Of a DNA stretch of 64,000 bases, positions 25,199-33,729 are shown piece after piece (position 1 is the first letter of the stretch; each line of letters starts with the position of its first letter). A program made the position numbers and the translations under genes. Source of the stretch: Leucobacter zeae. Lineage in GTDB: Bacteria > Actinomycetota > Actinomycetes > Actinomycetales > Microbacteriaceae. The stretch covers positions 951,162-1,015,161 of the forward strand of contig NZ_QYAB01000001.1 in assembly GCF_016758175.1 (NCBI RefSeq), read 5' to 3'. Below the pieces are notes generated by a model, which saw nothing but the letters and a program-made list of their open reading frames with translations, was not told where the DNA came from and did not search any database.

Positions 25199-27102
25199 GC
25201 GATCCGCTCTTTTCGGGTCCGAGCCGCGCGGAGCCCGTTGAGGATGACGACGACCTCGGCGATCTCGTGCACCAGCACCACCGCGGCCAGCCCCAGCACG
25301 CCGAACAGGGCCAGCGGTAGCAGGGCGGCGATGATCAGCAGCGACAGGATGATGTTCTGGTTGATGATGCGCCTGCCGCGACGGGCGTGGTCGAACGCCC
25401 GCGGGAGGAGCCGCAGGTCGTGGCCGGTGAAGGCGACGTCGGCGGACTCGATCGCAGCGTCGGAGCCGGTCGCGCCCATCGCGATGCCGATGTCCGCGGC
25501 GGCCAAGGCGGGGGCGTCGTTGATGCCATCGCCGATCATCGCGACCGAGCCGTGCCCGCCCAGTTCGCTGATCGCGGTGGCCTTGTCCTCCGGGCGCAGC
25601 TCGGCGCGCACGTCCTCGATCCCGGCCTGCGCGGCCAGCGCCCGGGCGGTGCGGGCGTTGTCACCGGTGAGCATCGTCACCCCGACGCCCTGGGCGGCGA
25701 GGGTGCGGACCACCTCTGGGGCCTCGGGGCGCAGCTCGTCGCGGACACCGACCGCGGCGACCGGGGCGTCGTCGCGGTGCACGATCACGACGGTCATGCC
25801 CTGCTCCTCCAAGCCCGCGACCTGGTCCTTGAGCGTCCCCGCGTCCAGCCAGCGGGGGCTACCGACGGTGACCCTGGCCCCGTCGATGCTGCCTTCGATG
25901 CCGTGCCCGGCCTGCTCGGTCACGTCCAAGGCGGCGGGAGCTCCGGGGGCGGCGGCGGTGATCGCGGCGGCCAGCGGGTGGGTGCTGTGCTGCTCCAGCG
26001 ACGCAGCCCACGCCAACGCCTGCGCCTCGGTCACGCCCTCGGTGGTGAGCACGGCGGTGACGGCGGGCTCGTTGCGGGTGAGGGTGCCGGTCTTGTCGAC
26101 GGCGACGTGGCGGATCACGCCGAACCGCTCGAAGACCGCGCCGGACTTGATGATCACGCCGAATCTGCTCGCCGAGCCGATCGCGGCGACGACGGTCAGC
26201 GGGACCGAGATCGCCAGCGCGCACGGCGACGCGGCGACGAGCACCACGAGGGCGCGGGTGATCCACAGCTCCGGGTCGCCCAGCAGCGAGCCGATGATCG
26301 CGACGAGAGCGGCGAGGATCAGCACGCCAGGCACGAGCGGCCGGGCGATGCGGTCGGCCAGGCGGGCACGGTCGCCCTTCTCCGCCTGCGCCTGCTCCAC
26401 CAGCTCCACGATCGTGGTCAGCGAATTGTCGGTACCCGCCGCGGTCGCCTCGACCTCCAGGGCACCGGCGGTGTTGATCGCCCCGGCCGACACCGCGTCG
26501 CCGGGCTCGACCTCCACCGGGATCGACTCCCCGGTGATCGCCGAGGTGTCAAGGCTCGACCGGCCCGTGCGGACGATCCCGTCGGTCGCGATCCGCTCAC
26601 CCGGACGCACGAGCATCAGCTGACCAACGGCCAGATCCTTCGCGGCGACCTCCACGGACGCGCCATCCCGCCGGATGGTCGCGGTCTCCGGGACCAGCTT
26701 GAGCAGCGCCCGCAGCCCGCCGCGGGCGCGATCCATGGCCTTGTCCTCCAGCGCTTCGGCGATGGAGTACAGGAACGCCAACGCCGCGGCCTCCTCGACG
26801 TAGCCGAGGATCACCGCGCCGACCGCGCTGATCGTCATCAGCAGCCCGATGCCCAGCTTGCCCGTGAACAGCTTGCGGACCGCGCCGGGCGTGAACGTCG
26901 ACGCACCCAGCAGCAGGCCGATCCAGAACGCCACCAGCGCCGGGATCTCCGCACCCGTCCATTCCAGGACCAGGCCCGTGCCGAAGGCGACGCCGGAGAA
27001 CACCGGAACCATGATCCCGCGGTCACGCCACCACGGCCGCTCCTCCTCGGCCTCCTCGCCGACCCGGGTCTCCGGCTCGTCGCAGCCGCACGCCGCGCTC
27101 AC
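25195..27102 (-). CDS. P1B-4-type heavy-metal-translocating ATPase
   Basis: 635 residues from GTG 27102, which overlaps the stop of cmtR (GTGA) and has GGAG upstream; longer frames are shadows. N-terminal Cys residues (SAACGCDEP) may bind metal. The order is TGES (actuator), then ASPCALAISVPL in the metal-binding helix (an SPC rather than CPC motif), DKTGTLTRNEP with the phosphorylated Asp, HP in STHPLAA, and GDGINDAPALAA. The last helix has VLVHEIAEVVVILNG. SPC with a short membrane tail points to the P1B-4 group, which moves Co, Zn, Cd or Fe ions out of the cell. Its regulator here is a CmtR-like sensor of Cd and Pb. Confidence 0.92.
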   Translation of the reverse strand: MSAACGCDEPETRVGEEAEEERPWWRDRGIMVPVFSGVAFGTGLVLEWTGAEIPALVAFWIGLLLGASTFTPGAVRKLFTGKLGIGLLMTISAVGAVILGYVEEAAALAFLYSIAEALEDKAMDRARGGLRALLKLVPETATIRRDGASVEVAAKDLAVGQLMLVRPGERIATDGIVRTGRSSLDTSAITGESIPVEVEPGDAVSAGAINTAGALEVEATAAGTDNSLTTIVELVEQAQAEKGDRARLADRIARPLVPGVLILAALVAIIGSLLGDPELWITRALVVLVAASPCALAISVPLTVVAAIGSASRFGVIIKSGAVFERFGVIRHVAVDKTGTLTRNEPAVTAVLTTEGVTEAQALAWAASLEQHSTHPLAAAITAAAPGAPAALDVTEQAGHGIEGSIDGARVTVGSPRWLDAGTLKDQVAGLEEQGMTVVIVHRDDAPVAAVGVRDELRPEAPEVVRTLAAQGVGVTMLTGDNARTARALAAQAGIEDVRAELRPEDKATAISELGGHGSVAMIGDGINDAPALAAADIGIAMGATGSDAAIESADVAFTGHDLRLLPRAFDHARRGRRIINQNIILSLLIIAALLPLALFGVLGLAAVVLVHEIAEVVVILNGLRAARTRKERIA

Positions 27103-27458
27103 GCGCCCGCTCCCGTCCCGCAGCAGCCCGGCACCGTGCACTCGGCATCCACGCACGGCGCGTGCTCGTCCACGGCCAGCGTCACGTCCACCAGCGCCGT
27201 GAGCGCCGCCGCGAGGTGCGGGTCGGCGATCTCGTAGCGCGTCTGCCGCCCCTCGGGCTCGGCGACCACGATCCCGCAGTCGCGCAGACAGGTCAGATGG
27301 TTCGACACGTTCGAGCGCGTCAGCTCCAGCTCGCGCGAGAGCACCGCCGGGTAGCTCGGGCCGTCCAGCAGGGTCATCAGGATCCGGGAGCGCGTCGGAT
27401 CCGCCATGGCCCGGCCCAGCCGGTTCATGACGTCAAGACGCGAAGCAATAGTCAGCAT
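27099..27458 (-). CDS. cmtR: CmtR-type cadmium/lead-sensing ArsR/SmtB repressor
   Basis: 119 residues. The protein follows Mycobacterium tuberculosis CmtR closely along its length, with the three metal ligands at the same residue numbers: Cys57 and Cys61 in the DNA-reading helix (SNHLTCLRDCG) and Cys102 near the C-terminus (HAPCVDAE). These bind Cd or Pb and release the operator. A further cysteine pair lies at the end (CTVPGCCG). The ATG at 27458 sits inside the operator dyad and a TATAGT box lies just upstream of it, so the message is probably leaderless. The ATPase gene overlaps its stop. Confidence 0.93.
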   Translation of the reverse strand: MLTIASRLDVMNRLGRAMADPTRSRILMTLLDGPSYPAVLSRELELTRSNVSNHLTCLRDCGIVVAEPEGRQTRYEIADPHLAAALTALVDVTLAVDEHAPCVDAECTVPGCCGTGAGA

Positions 27459-27485
27459 ACACTGAACTATACAGTGAACGCTGAC
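27451..27485 (-). promoter_or_regulatory. cmtR operator and promoter
   Basis: Nested dyads share one centre near 27468: GTCAGC/GCTGAC (27451-27456 and 27480-27485) and CACTG/CAGTG (27460-27464 and 27472-27476). On the minus strand TATAGT lies inside it, and the cmtR ATG follows after about seven bases. This overlap of operator, -10 box and start codon would make the gene self-repressing in the absence of metal. Confidence 0.7.
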
Positions 27486-27506
27486 CTATTGTCGGCTCCG
27501 ATAACC

Positions 27507-28757
27507 TCAACTTCGACTATGAACGCCACGCGGCGGGAGGAGTGGCTGCTCCGCGCAGGCCCTCGTCCACGCGCTGGCGATCATCAGGGCCGTCCCGACT
27601 GCAGCCAGGGCGGTCAGGACGGCGAATGCCCTCGCGTAGCTCCCGGTCACCTCGGCGAGGACGGCCCCGGCGAACGGGGCGAGGGCAGCGGCCAGCAGGA
27701 CCGGCAGGCCGAGGACGCCGGAGAGGTGGCCGTAGGCGCGCTCTCCCCAGCGGTCGGTGATCGCGGTCGCCTGCAGCAGCGTGGCGATCCCGCGGCCGAC
27801 TCCGGCGAGCATTGACGCCGCAATCAGCAGGCCCACCGGGCCCGGCACCACGGCCAGGACCAGCGTGCTCGCAGTCACCAGGATGAACACGGCGGCGGTG
27901 CGCGCGGTCAGCGAGGCCCGGTGCGCCAGGCCGGTGTAGACGAGGCGTCCGGCGACCTGGCCGACGCCCCCGAGGCCGAGCACCCAGGCTGCGGCCCGGG
28001 CGTCGAGGCCGCGCTCGAGCATGAGCGGGACCAGGGCCAGCAGGCCCGTGTACATGGCCAGCGACGCCGCGGTCAAACCGCCCGTGAGCAGCCAGAACCG
28101 CGCGCTGCGCAGGACCGCGACGGCATGGGCGCTGTCGGCGGCGGGCGCGTCGCGATGCCCGCGCGCGGGCCAGGGGCGTCGCAGCAGGAGCCAGTGGGCC
28201 GGCACTGTGACGACGGCGAGGGTGGCTGCCGCCCACAGGTAGGTCGCCCGCCAGCCCAGCTGCTCGCCGGCGGTCGCCGTCAGCGGCGCGAAGACCGTGC
28301 TGGCCAGGCCCGCGACGAGCGTCAGGGTGGCCAGTGCCCCGAGGCGGCGTGCGTCGAACCAGCCGGTGATCGCGGCGAACGCCGGCGGGTAGAGCACCCC
28401 GGCCATCGCGGCCCCGGCCAGCACCCAGCCGGCGACGAAGACCGGCAGGCTCCATGCCGTGCCGATCACCACGAGAGCCAGGACCCCGAGGGCCGACCCG
28501 ACCGTCATGACCAGCCGCGGTCCGCGCCGGTCGATGACGCGGCCGATCGGCACCCCGACCAGCGCCGAGACCACCAGCGCCGCCGCGAACGCCGAGGTGA
28601 CGGCCACCGTGGACCAGCCGGTGTCGGCGCTGATCCGCGGCGCGAGCACCGGGAAGGCGTAGTAGAGCAGCCCCCAGGAGACGATCTCGGTTACGCACAG
28701 GGCCGCCAACACCGCGCCGAGCGACGGGCGGGGTCCGGGCTCAGGCAACGGCGGCAC
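27507..28757 (-). CDS. MFS exporter of the arsenic/flavoprotein operon
   Basis: 416 residues with twelve predicted membrane helices. The motif GRVIDRRGPRLVM between helices two and three is the MFS signature A (G-x-x-x-D-R-x-G-R/P). The rest matches the 12-helix group with YYAFPVLAPRISADTGWS at the start. The 3' end of the upstream flavoprotein gene overlaps it by 17 bases and that gene in turn overlaps another flavoprotein, so the three form one minus-strand operon divergent from arsR. It may export an oxidised or methylated arsenic product made by these flavoproteins; that is inference. Confidence 0.88.
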   Translation of the reverse strand: MPPLPEPGPRPSLGAVLAALCVTEIVSWGLLYYAFPVLAPRISADTGWSTVAVTSAFAAALVVSALVGVPIGRVIDRRGPRLVMTVGSALGVLALVVIGTAWSLPVFVAGWVLAGAAMAGVLYPPAFAAITGWFDARRLGALATLTLVAGLASTVFAPLTATAGEQLGWRATYLWAAATLAVVTVPAHWLLLRRPWPARGHRDAPAADSAHAVAVLRSARFWLLTGGLTAASLAMYTGLLALVPLMLERGLDARAAAWVLGLGGVGQVAGRLVYTGLAHRASLTARTAAVFILVTASTLVLAVVPGPVGLLIAASMLAGVGRGIATLLQATAITDRWGERAYGHLSGVLGLPVLLAAALAPFAGAVLAEVTGSYARAFAVLTALAAVGTALMIASAWTRACAEQPLLPPRGVHSRS

Positions 28758-29805
28758 CCCGCGGCAGCCTGGTCAGGGCGTCGACGACGTGCTGGGCGTC
28801 GCGGTGGACCCCGCGCAGCGTGTTCGAGGAGAACGAGCGCTGAAACTCCAGGCCGAGGAAGCCCAGCCCCGGCAGCGCGGTCGAGACACCGCGGTCGTGC
28901 CTCGGCCTGCCGGCCCCGTCGAGGACGCCGAGCGAGGCCAGGTACGGCAGGTGCGGCCGGTAGCCGGTCGCGAAGACCACTGCGTCGACGTGCTCCCGGG
29001 AGCCGTCGGGCCATTCGACACCGTCCGTGTCGAACGCGGTGAACATGGGCCGCTGGTCGGGACGGCCCGCCTCCAGCGCCCGCTTGTACGTGCCGGTCCC
29101 AATCACCGGGGTGCCGGTGACAAGCCGTTCGAGGACCGACGGCGGGAGCAGGTCGGCACGGGTGAGGCGCAGCCACCAGTGCAGGTCGCGTCCGGCGATC
29201 ACCTGCGGCGCGAACCGGACCCGGTCCCGCACCGCCAGAGACGTCTCCGCGTGCTCGGCGAGCTCGTGGGCCACCTGCACGGCGGAGTTGCCCGCGCCGA
29301 CGACCACGACCCGCTGCCCGGCGAACTCCTCCGACGACCGATAGTCGGCCACATGCAGAACACGACCCTCGAATGCCTCCCGGCCGGGGATCGACGGCAC
29401 GTGGGGATTGCCGAACGAACCGGAGGCAGCGACGAGCGCGTCGCCGACCAGGCTGCTCCCGTCAACCAGCTCCACCGTGAACGCCGGCCCGTCGGCGGCG
29501 ACGTCGACGACGCGGGCATTGGTCCGCACCTCGACGCCGAGCTGGTCGGCGTATCCGCGGATGTACTCGACGACCTCGTCGCGCCCTGGGTAGCCGTCCG
29601 GGTCACCGGGGAACCGATACCCGGGGAAGGAACTGAACCGGCGCGGGGAGAACAGGCGCAGGCTGTCGTAGTAGCACGGCCACGACCCCACCGGCTCCGG
29701 GCCGGCCTCCAGCACGACCGGCTCCCAGCCCCGGTCGCGTCCGGTGCGGGCGGCAGCGAGGCCAGACTGCCCGCCACCGACGACCAGCAAGCGGCCCCGA
29801 CTCAT
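28741..29805 (-). CDS. Flavin-dependent monooxygenase, ArsO-like
   Basis: 354 residues from ATG 29805, which overlaps the stop of the neighbouring flavoprotein gene by ATGA. FAD site LLVVGGGQSGLAAARTG near residues 5-20, the NADPH site VVVVGAGNSAVQVAHELAEH near 160-180, and FATGYRPHLPYLASLG near 300 are the three motifs of the Baeyer-Villiger/flavin monooxygenase class. In ars operons, a similar enzyme called ArsO is associated with arsenic resistance and may oxidise trivalent organoarsenicals. The link here rests on the operon, not on a specific motif. Confidence 0.85.
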   Translation of the reverse strand: MSRGRLLVVGGGQSGLAAARTGRDRGWEPVVLEAGPEPVGSWPCYYDSLRLFSPRRFSSFPGYRFPGDPDGYPGRDEVVEYIRGYADQLGVEVRTNARVVDVAADGPAFTVELVDGSSLVGDALVAASGSFGNPHVPSIPGREAFEGRVLHVADYRSSEEFAGQRVVVVGAGNSAVQVAHELAEHAETSLAVRDRVRFAPQVIAGRDLHWWLRLTRADLLPPSVLERLVTGTPVIGTGTYKRALEAGRPDQRPMFTAFDTDGVEWPDGSREHVDAVVFATGYRPHLPYLASLGVLDGAGRPRHDRGVSTALPGLGFLGLEFQRSFSSNTLRGVHRDAQHVVDALTRLPRGAAVA

Positions 29806-31121
29806 CCGTCCGCCCTCGCGCCGATCCGGACCAGCTGCGGACCAGGCGCGCAGCACGAACCCGAGGCCGCCTGATCGTCCGGGGCGTCGAACAGGCCAGA
29901 CCCGCCACACACCCCAGTGTCCGGCAGGACGAGGTCGACGCGCGCGGCAGCCTCACGGTCGCCGGCGATCGCCGCGACGACGCTGCGGACCTGCTCGAAC
30001 CCGGTCAGAGCCAGGAACGTCGGCGCCCGCCCGTACGACTTCGCCCCCACGATGTAGAACCCCGGCTCCGGATGCGCGAGGTCTGCAGCTCCCGTGGCAC
30101 GGACGGAGCCGCACGAATGCAGGTTCGGGTCCACCTCGACAGCGACCTTCACCGGAGCCTGCAACCGCATGTCGAGACCGAGCCGGATCTCGGACAGGAA
30201 CGACAGATCAGGCCGGAACCCGGTCGCGACGAACACGCGCGATGCCGGTTCCAAACGGCGGCCGTCCTCCGCGAGGAGCACAGCCTGCCCGTCCTCGACC
30301 GTCACCTCTTCGGTACGGAACCCGGTGACGAGATCCACGAGCCCGTCCTCGACCGCCTTCTTCGCCCGCTGACCCAGCGCACCGCGCTCGGGCAGCTCGT
30401 CCCCGCTCCCGCCGCCGAACGTGTTGCCGACCGTGCCGCGGCGCAGCACCCAGCTGATCCGCGTCCCCGGCACCCGCTTCGCTACCCGCGACAGTATCCC
30501 GATCGTCGTCGCAGCAGAATGACCGTTGCCGACCACCACCACATGCTGACCGGCCAAGCCCAGGGCATCGTCGATCGCGGGCATGCGATGCTCCACCAGC
30601 CCCGCATCGGCTGCAGCCTCCTCGCCGAGCGCGGGGAGACCGTCAGCGCCCGCGGGATTCGGGGTGCACCAGGTGCCCGACGCGTCGATCACCGCGTCGG
30701 TCTCGATCCGCTCCTGCCCACCATCCGTGCGGCGGACGTGCACGACGAACGGTTGCTCCGCTCGCCCGGCATCGACCGCGAGACCCCGTCCCTTGCGCGC
30801 CACGCCGACCACACGAGCCCCATACCGGACCCGGTCGCCCAGCGCGTCCGCAAGCGGAGCGAGATACCCCTCGATCCACTGCGCCCCGGTCGGATAGCCC
30901 TTCTCCGGCGCCACCCACCCCGTCGGCTCCAGCAGGCGACGAGATGCCGCATCGGTAAGCTCCGTCCACGGCGAGAACAGCCGCACATGCCCCCACTCCG
31001 CAACAGCTGCCCCCGGACCATCACCGGCCTCCAGCACGAGCGGGTTCAGGCCGCGTTCCAGTAGATGCGCGGCCGCTGCGAGCCCCTGCGGGCCCGCACC
31101 GATAACGACGACGGAAACCAT
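29802..31121 (-). CDS. FAD-dependent flavoprotein of the arsenic operon
   Basis: 439 residues from ATG 31121, preceded by GGAGGTCGGGT; a further 30 bases upstream are open but have no such site. FAD and NAD(P) loops are VVVIGAGPQGLAAAAHLLER (first 20) and HVVVVGNGHSAATTIGI (about 200-216), and VFVATGFRPDLSFL near 300. The C-terminus (SGSCCAPGPQLV) ends with paired cysteines, as seen in a group of flavoproteins encoded in actinobacterial ars operons beside arsR and efflux genes. A role in the redox chemistry of organic or inorganic arsenic is likely but unproven. It is divergent from the arsR gene. Confidence 0.85.
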   Translation of the reverse strand: MVSVVVIGAGPQGLAAAAHLLERGLNPLVLEAGDGPGAAVAEWGHVRLFSPWTELTDAASRRLLEPTGWVAPEKGYPTGAQWIEGYLAPLADALGDRVRYGARVVGVARKGRGLAVDAGRAEQPFVVHVRRTDGGQERIETDAVIDASGTWCTPNPAGADGLPALGEEAAADAGLVEHRMPAIDDALGLAGQHVVVVGNGHSAATTIGILSRVAKRVPGTRISWVLRRGTVGNTFGGGSGDELPERGALGQRAKKAVEDGLVDLVTGFRTEEVTVEDGQAVLLAEDGRRLEPASRVFVATGFRPDLSFLSEIRLGLDMRLQAPVKVAVEVDPNLHSCGSVRATGAADLAHPEPGFYIVGAKSYGRAPTFLALTGFEQVRSVVAAIAGDREAAARVDLVLPDTGVCGGSGLFDAPDDQAASGSCCAPGPQLVRIGARADG

Positions 31122-31135
31122 ACCCGACCTCCATG

Positions 31136-31153
31136 CATTGACGTTCTTCAATG
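31136..31153. promoter_or_regulatory. ArsR-type operator in the divergent arsR/flavoprotein region
   Basis: CATTGA and TCAATG are inverted around six bases at 31136-31153, and a second related site, CATTGACATCTG read on the minus strand, lies near 31180-31192. This 90-bp region lies between the divergent flavoprotein operon and arsR. Such ATTGA/TCAAT palindromes are the usual half-sites of ArsR/SmtB repressors, so both directions are probably controlled by the ArsR encoded here. Confidence 0.65.
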
Positions 31154-31209
31154 TGAACGAGCCTGCCTAACGTATCGACAGATGTCAATGCGTAGGGCAG
31201 AATGGAGCC

Positions 31210-31557
31210 ATGAACGCCCTTCCCGCGACCATCGAGAGCACCCCCGAAGCCTCGACCTGCTGCATCCCCGGGCAGCCGCTCGATGACGCGACCGCGCAGC
31301 AGCTCGCCCGGGTATTCAAAGCGCTCGGCGATCCCACCCGGGTCAAGCTCATGGCGATGATCGTCGGCAGCAGCGAGGGCGAGATGTGCGTGTGCGACCT
31401 CACCGAACCCGTCGGACTGTCGCAGCCGACCGTGTCACACCACATGAAACTCCTCGTCGAAGCCGGTCTCGTGACCCGCGAGCAACGCGGTAAGTGGGCC
31501 TACTACCAGCCCACAACCGACACGCTCGCCGGCGCCGCGCGGGCGTTCCTCTCCTGA
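31210..31557 (+). CDS. arsR: ArsR-family arsenite-sensing repressor
   Basis: 115 residues with a winged helix. CVCDLTEPVGLSQPTVSHHMKLL (about 60-82) has the CVC metal-sensing pair before the recognition helix, the signature of the classic ArsR. An N-terminal STCCIPGQ has two more cysteines. It is the second arsenite sensor of this island; the other is fused to arsC. Its stop shares bases with the start of the acetyltransferase gene, so the two are translationally coupled. Confidence 0.93.
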   Translation: MNALPATIESTPEASTCCIPGQPLDDATAQQLARVFKALGDPTRVKLMAMIVGSSEGEMCVCDLTEPVGLSQPTVSHHMKLLVEAGLVTREQRGKWAYYQPTTDTLAGAARAFLS

Positions 31558-32155
31558 TGCCAGAGTTCCGGTTCCGGCCGATGGTCGAGTCCGACTGGCC
31601 CGAGGTCCTGAGCATCTACCAAGCCGGGATCGCCACCGGACACGCCACCTTTGAAGCTTTGCCGCCCGCGAACTGGGCCGCGTTCATCACCTGCAAACGC
31701 CCCGAGCTGAGCCTGGTAGCCCTCAACTCCGCAGATCGGGTCAACGGATGGGTCGCCGCGGCCCCCACCTCAACACGGACCGCCTATGCGGGCGTCGTCG
31801 AACACTCGATCTACATCCACCCCGATGCTGCAGGACAAAGCGCCGGCTCCAGGCTGCCGACCACGCGGGCATCTGGACGGTCCAATCCTCAATCTTCCCC
31901 GAAAACACCACAAGCCTGCGCCTCCACGAGCGCGCCGGATTCCGCACCGTCGGCAGACGAGAACGCATCGCCCGTATGGACTACGGCCCGCACGCCGGCC
32001 GCTGGCGCGACACCATCCTCGTCGAACGCCGCACCCCTGGTGATCCGGCAAGAAGCCAGGCTGAGGTTGCATCTTCCGCGAACACGCACACTCACACACG
32101 CTCCAGCGACCTCTCGACCCGCATATTCACGCCGAATCGACTTCAGGAATCCTGA
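31557..32155 (+). pseudogene. GNAT acetyltransferase (ArsN1/PAT-like), frameshifted
   Basis: The first half (FRFRPMVESDWPEVLSIYQA, GIATGHATFEALPPANWAAF and SIYIHPDAAGQ) and the second half (HAGIWTVQSSIFPEN, LHERAGFRTVGRRERIARMD and WRDTILVERRTPG) together form a complete phosphinothricin-type GNAT enzyme, but they lie in different frames. The frame changes near 31840-31855, at the acetyl-CoA loop, by a net loss of one base modulo 3. In ars operons, such enzymes (ArsN) acetylate the antibiotic arsinothricin or related glutamate mimics. ATG 31557 overlaps the arsR stop. The 3' end overlaps the end of the convergent virB4, so the cargo boundary lies there. A sequencing error could also cause the shift. 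Confidence 0.8.
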
Positions 32156-33647
32156 ACTTGCGGGGAATCTGACTCATGCGCTGGGTGGTGTCGAAGGCGC
32201 GCAGCTCGTCGGGGTGGAGCTGGTGCTGCACGACGTAGCTGGATTCCTTGATCCGCCACAGCCCCTGCCCGGTGCCCAGCGACGGGAGCAGCTTCTGCTC
32301 GGTGCCGGTGAGGCCGAGCGTTTTCGCGGTCGCCCCGATCTGGTCGGACTCCTGCCGGTAGATGATCCTGGACTCCGCATTCGCGAGCAGCGAGTTCGCC
32401 AGCGACCGCATCGCCGACCCCTGATCGCCGACATTGTCGAGATCGGTGAGCTTGTGGAAAATCAGCAGGTTCGCGATCCCATAGTGCCTCGCGAGCCGCC
32501 AGTGCGCATCCATCCGCTTCAGCAACGCCGGATGGGACATCAGCCGCCACGCCTCGTCATACACCGTCCACCGTTGCCCGCCGTTCGGATCCAGCAGCGC
32601 GGATTCCATCCACGCACTGGAGCAGGTCATCAGCACCGAGATCAGGGTCGAGTTCTCCACCACCCGCGATAGATCCAGGGTGATCATCGGCAGCGTCGGA
32701 TCGAACGTCACCGTCGACGGCCCATCGAACAGGCCGGCCAGATCCCCGGAGACGAGGCGCCGGAGTGCGTGCCCGACCATCCGCCCGTCCTCCGCCAGCC
32801 GGTCATCCCCTCCCGGGTCAGGGGTGAGGATGTGGTCGACGACCATCGGGAGGATCGGCACCGACGCCTGTGACACGACCGCCTGCAGCGCGATATCGAT
32901 CACCGTGTGCTCCAACGGTGACAGCGACCGTTCGAGCACGGTCTCGGCGAGCGCCCCGATCAGATCCCGCCTACGGGAGGCGACCATCGCCGCCCATTCG
33001 CCATCGGTCACCCCGCCCGGCCGGTACCCCTCGTCCAAGGGGTTGAGCCGGTTGCGGAGGCCGTGGCCGAGGACGATCGCTTTCCCACCGACGGCTTCGG
33101 CGACCGCGGTGTGTTCGCCTTTCGGATCACCCGGGACGTAGACGCGCCGCCCGAACGGGATCGACCTCGTGTAGAGCGATTTCGCGAGCGATGATTTGCC
33201 GCTGCCGACGATTCCCGCCAGCACCAGGTTCGGGGCGGTGATGATGCCCCGCTGGTAGAGCACCCACGGGTCGTACACGAACGAGCCGCCTGAGTACATG
33301 TCCTGCCCAATGAACACCCCGCGCGAGCCGAGCCCGCCCTCCGCGAGAAACGGGTACGCGCCCCTGAGCGCAGCGGACGTGTCCTGATGTGCAGGCACCC
33401 GGAACCCGCGGTACGACCGCAATGCCGCAGCCCCCGCCTCACCGCCCTTGGGGAGGTAGTTCGTCGAGCGGGCCTCGGCGCGCTCCGCCGCGAGTTTCTC
33501 TTTCACGGCCCGGCGTTGCTCGGCGTGGTCGCGGGCGACGACCTGCCGGGCTGCGCGTTCACGGGCCTTGCGCTGCCTGCGCCCGGTACCGTCTTCGACG
33601 AGCACGGTCGAGTACAGCTTCTTGGAACCGGGAGGCTTCGGAGTCAT
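32127..33647 (-). CDS. VirB4-like conjugation ATPase
   Basis: 506 residues. Walker A is GIVGSGKSS (about 145-153) and Walker B is VYDEAWRLM near 350, followed by the arginine-rich region of VirB4/TraC motors (AESRIIYRQES and GQGLWRIKESS). There is no membrane helix. The first 70 residues are highly charged and may be a coiled coil. The usual N-terminal domain of VirB4 is missing; in this class it is supplied by the SCO6880-like partner encoded upstream. It powers assembly of the mating channel. Normally these two genes are adjacent; here a plus-strand HEPN-like gene lies between them. Confidence 0.9.
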   Translation of the reverse strand: MTPKPPGSKKLYSTVLVEDGTGRRQRKARERAARQVVARDHAEQRRAVKEKLAAERAEARSTNYLPKGGEAGAAALRSYRGFRVPAHQDTSAALRGAYPFLAEGGLGSRGVFIGQDMYSGGSFVYDPWVLYQRGIITAPNLVLAGIVGSGKSSLAKSLYTRSIPFGRRVYVPGDPKGEHTAVAEAVGGKAIVLGHGLRNRLNPLDEGYRPGGVTDGEWAAMVASRRRDLIGALAETVLERSLSPLEHTVIDIALQAVVSQASVPILPMVVDHILTPDPGGDDRLAEDGRMVGHALRRLVSGDLAGLFDGPSTVTFDPTLPMITLDLSRVVENSTLISVLMTCSSAWMESALLDPNGGQRWTVYDEAWRLMSHPALLKRMDAHWRLARHYGIANLLIFHKLTDLDNVGDQGSAMRSLANSLLANAESRIIYRQESDQIGATAKTLGLTGTEQKLLPSLGTGQGLWRIKESSYVVQHQLHPDELRAFDTTQRMSQIPRKFRIPEVDSA

Positions 33648-33729
33648 GAGCGCCTGCTTTCGTCAGAGGTCATCGACGAACAGGTACGGAGCACCGGGGT
33701 GCCGTCCACCGCGCTGGGAGAATAGGGTC

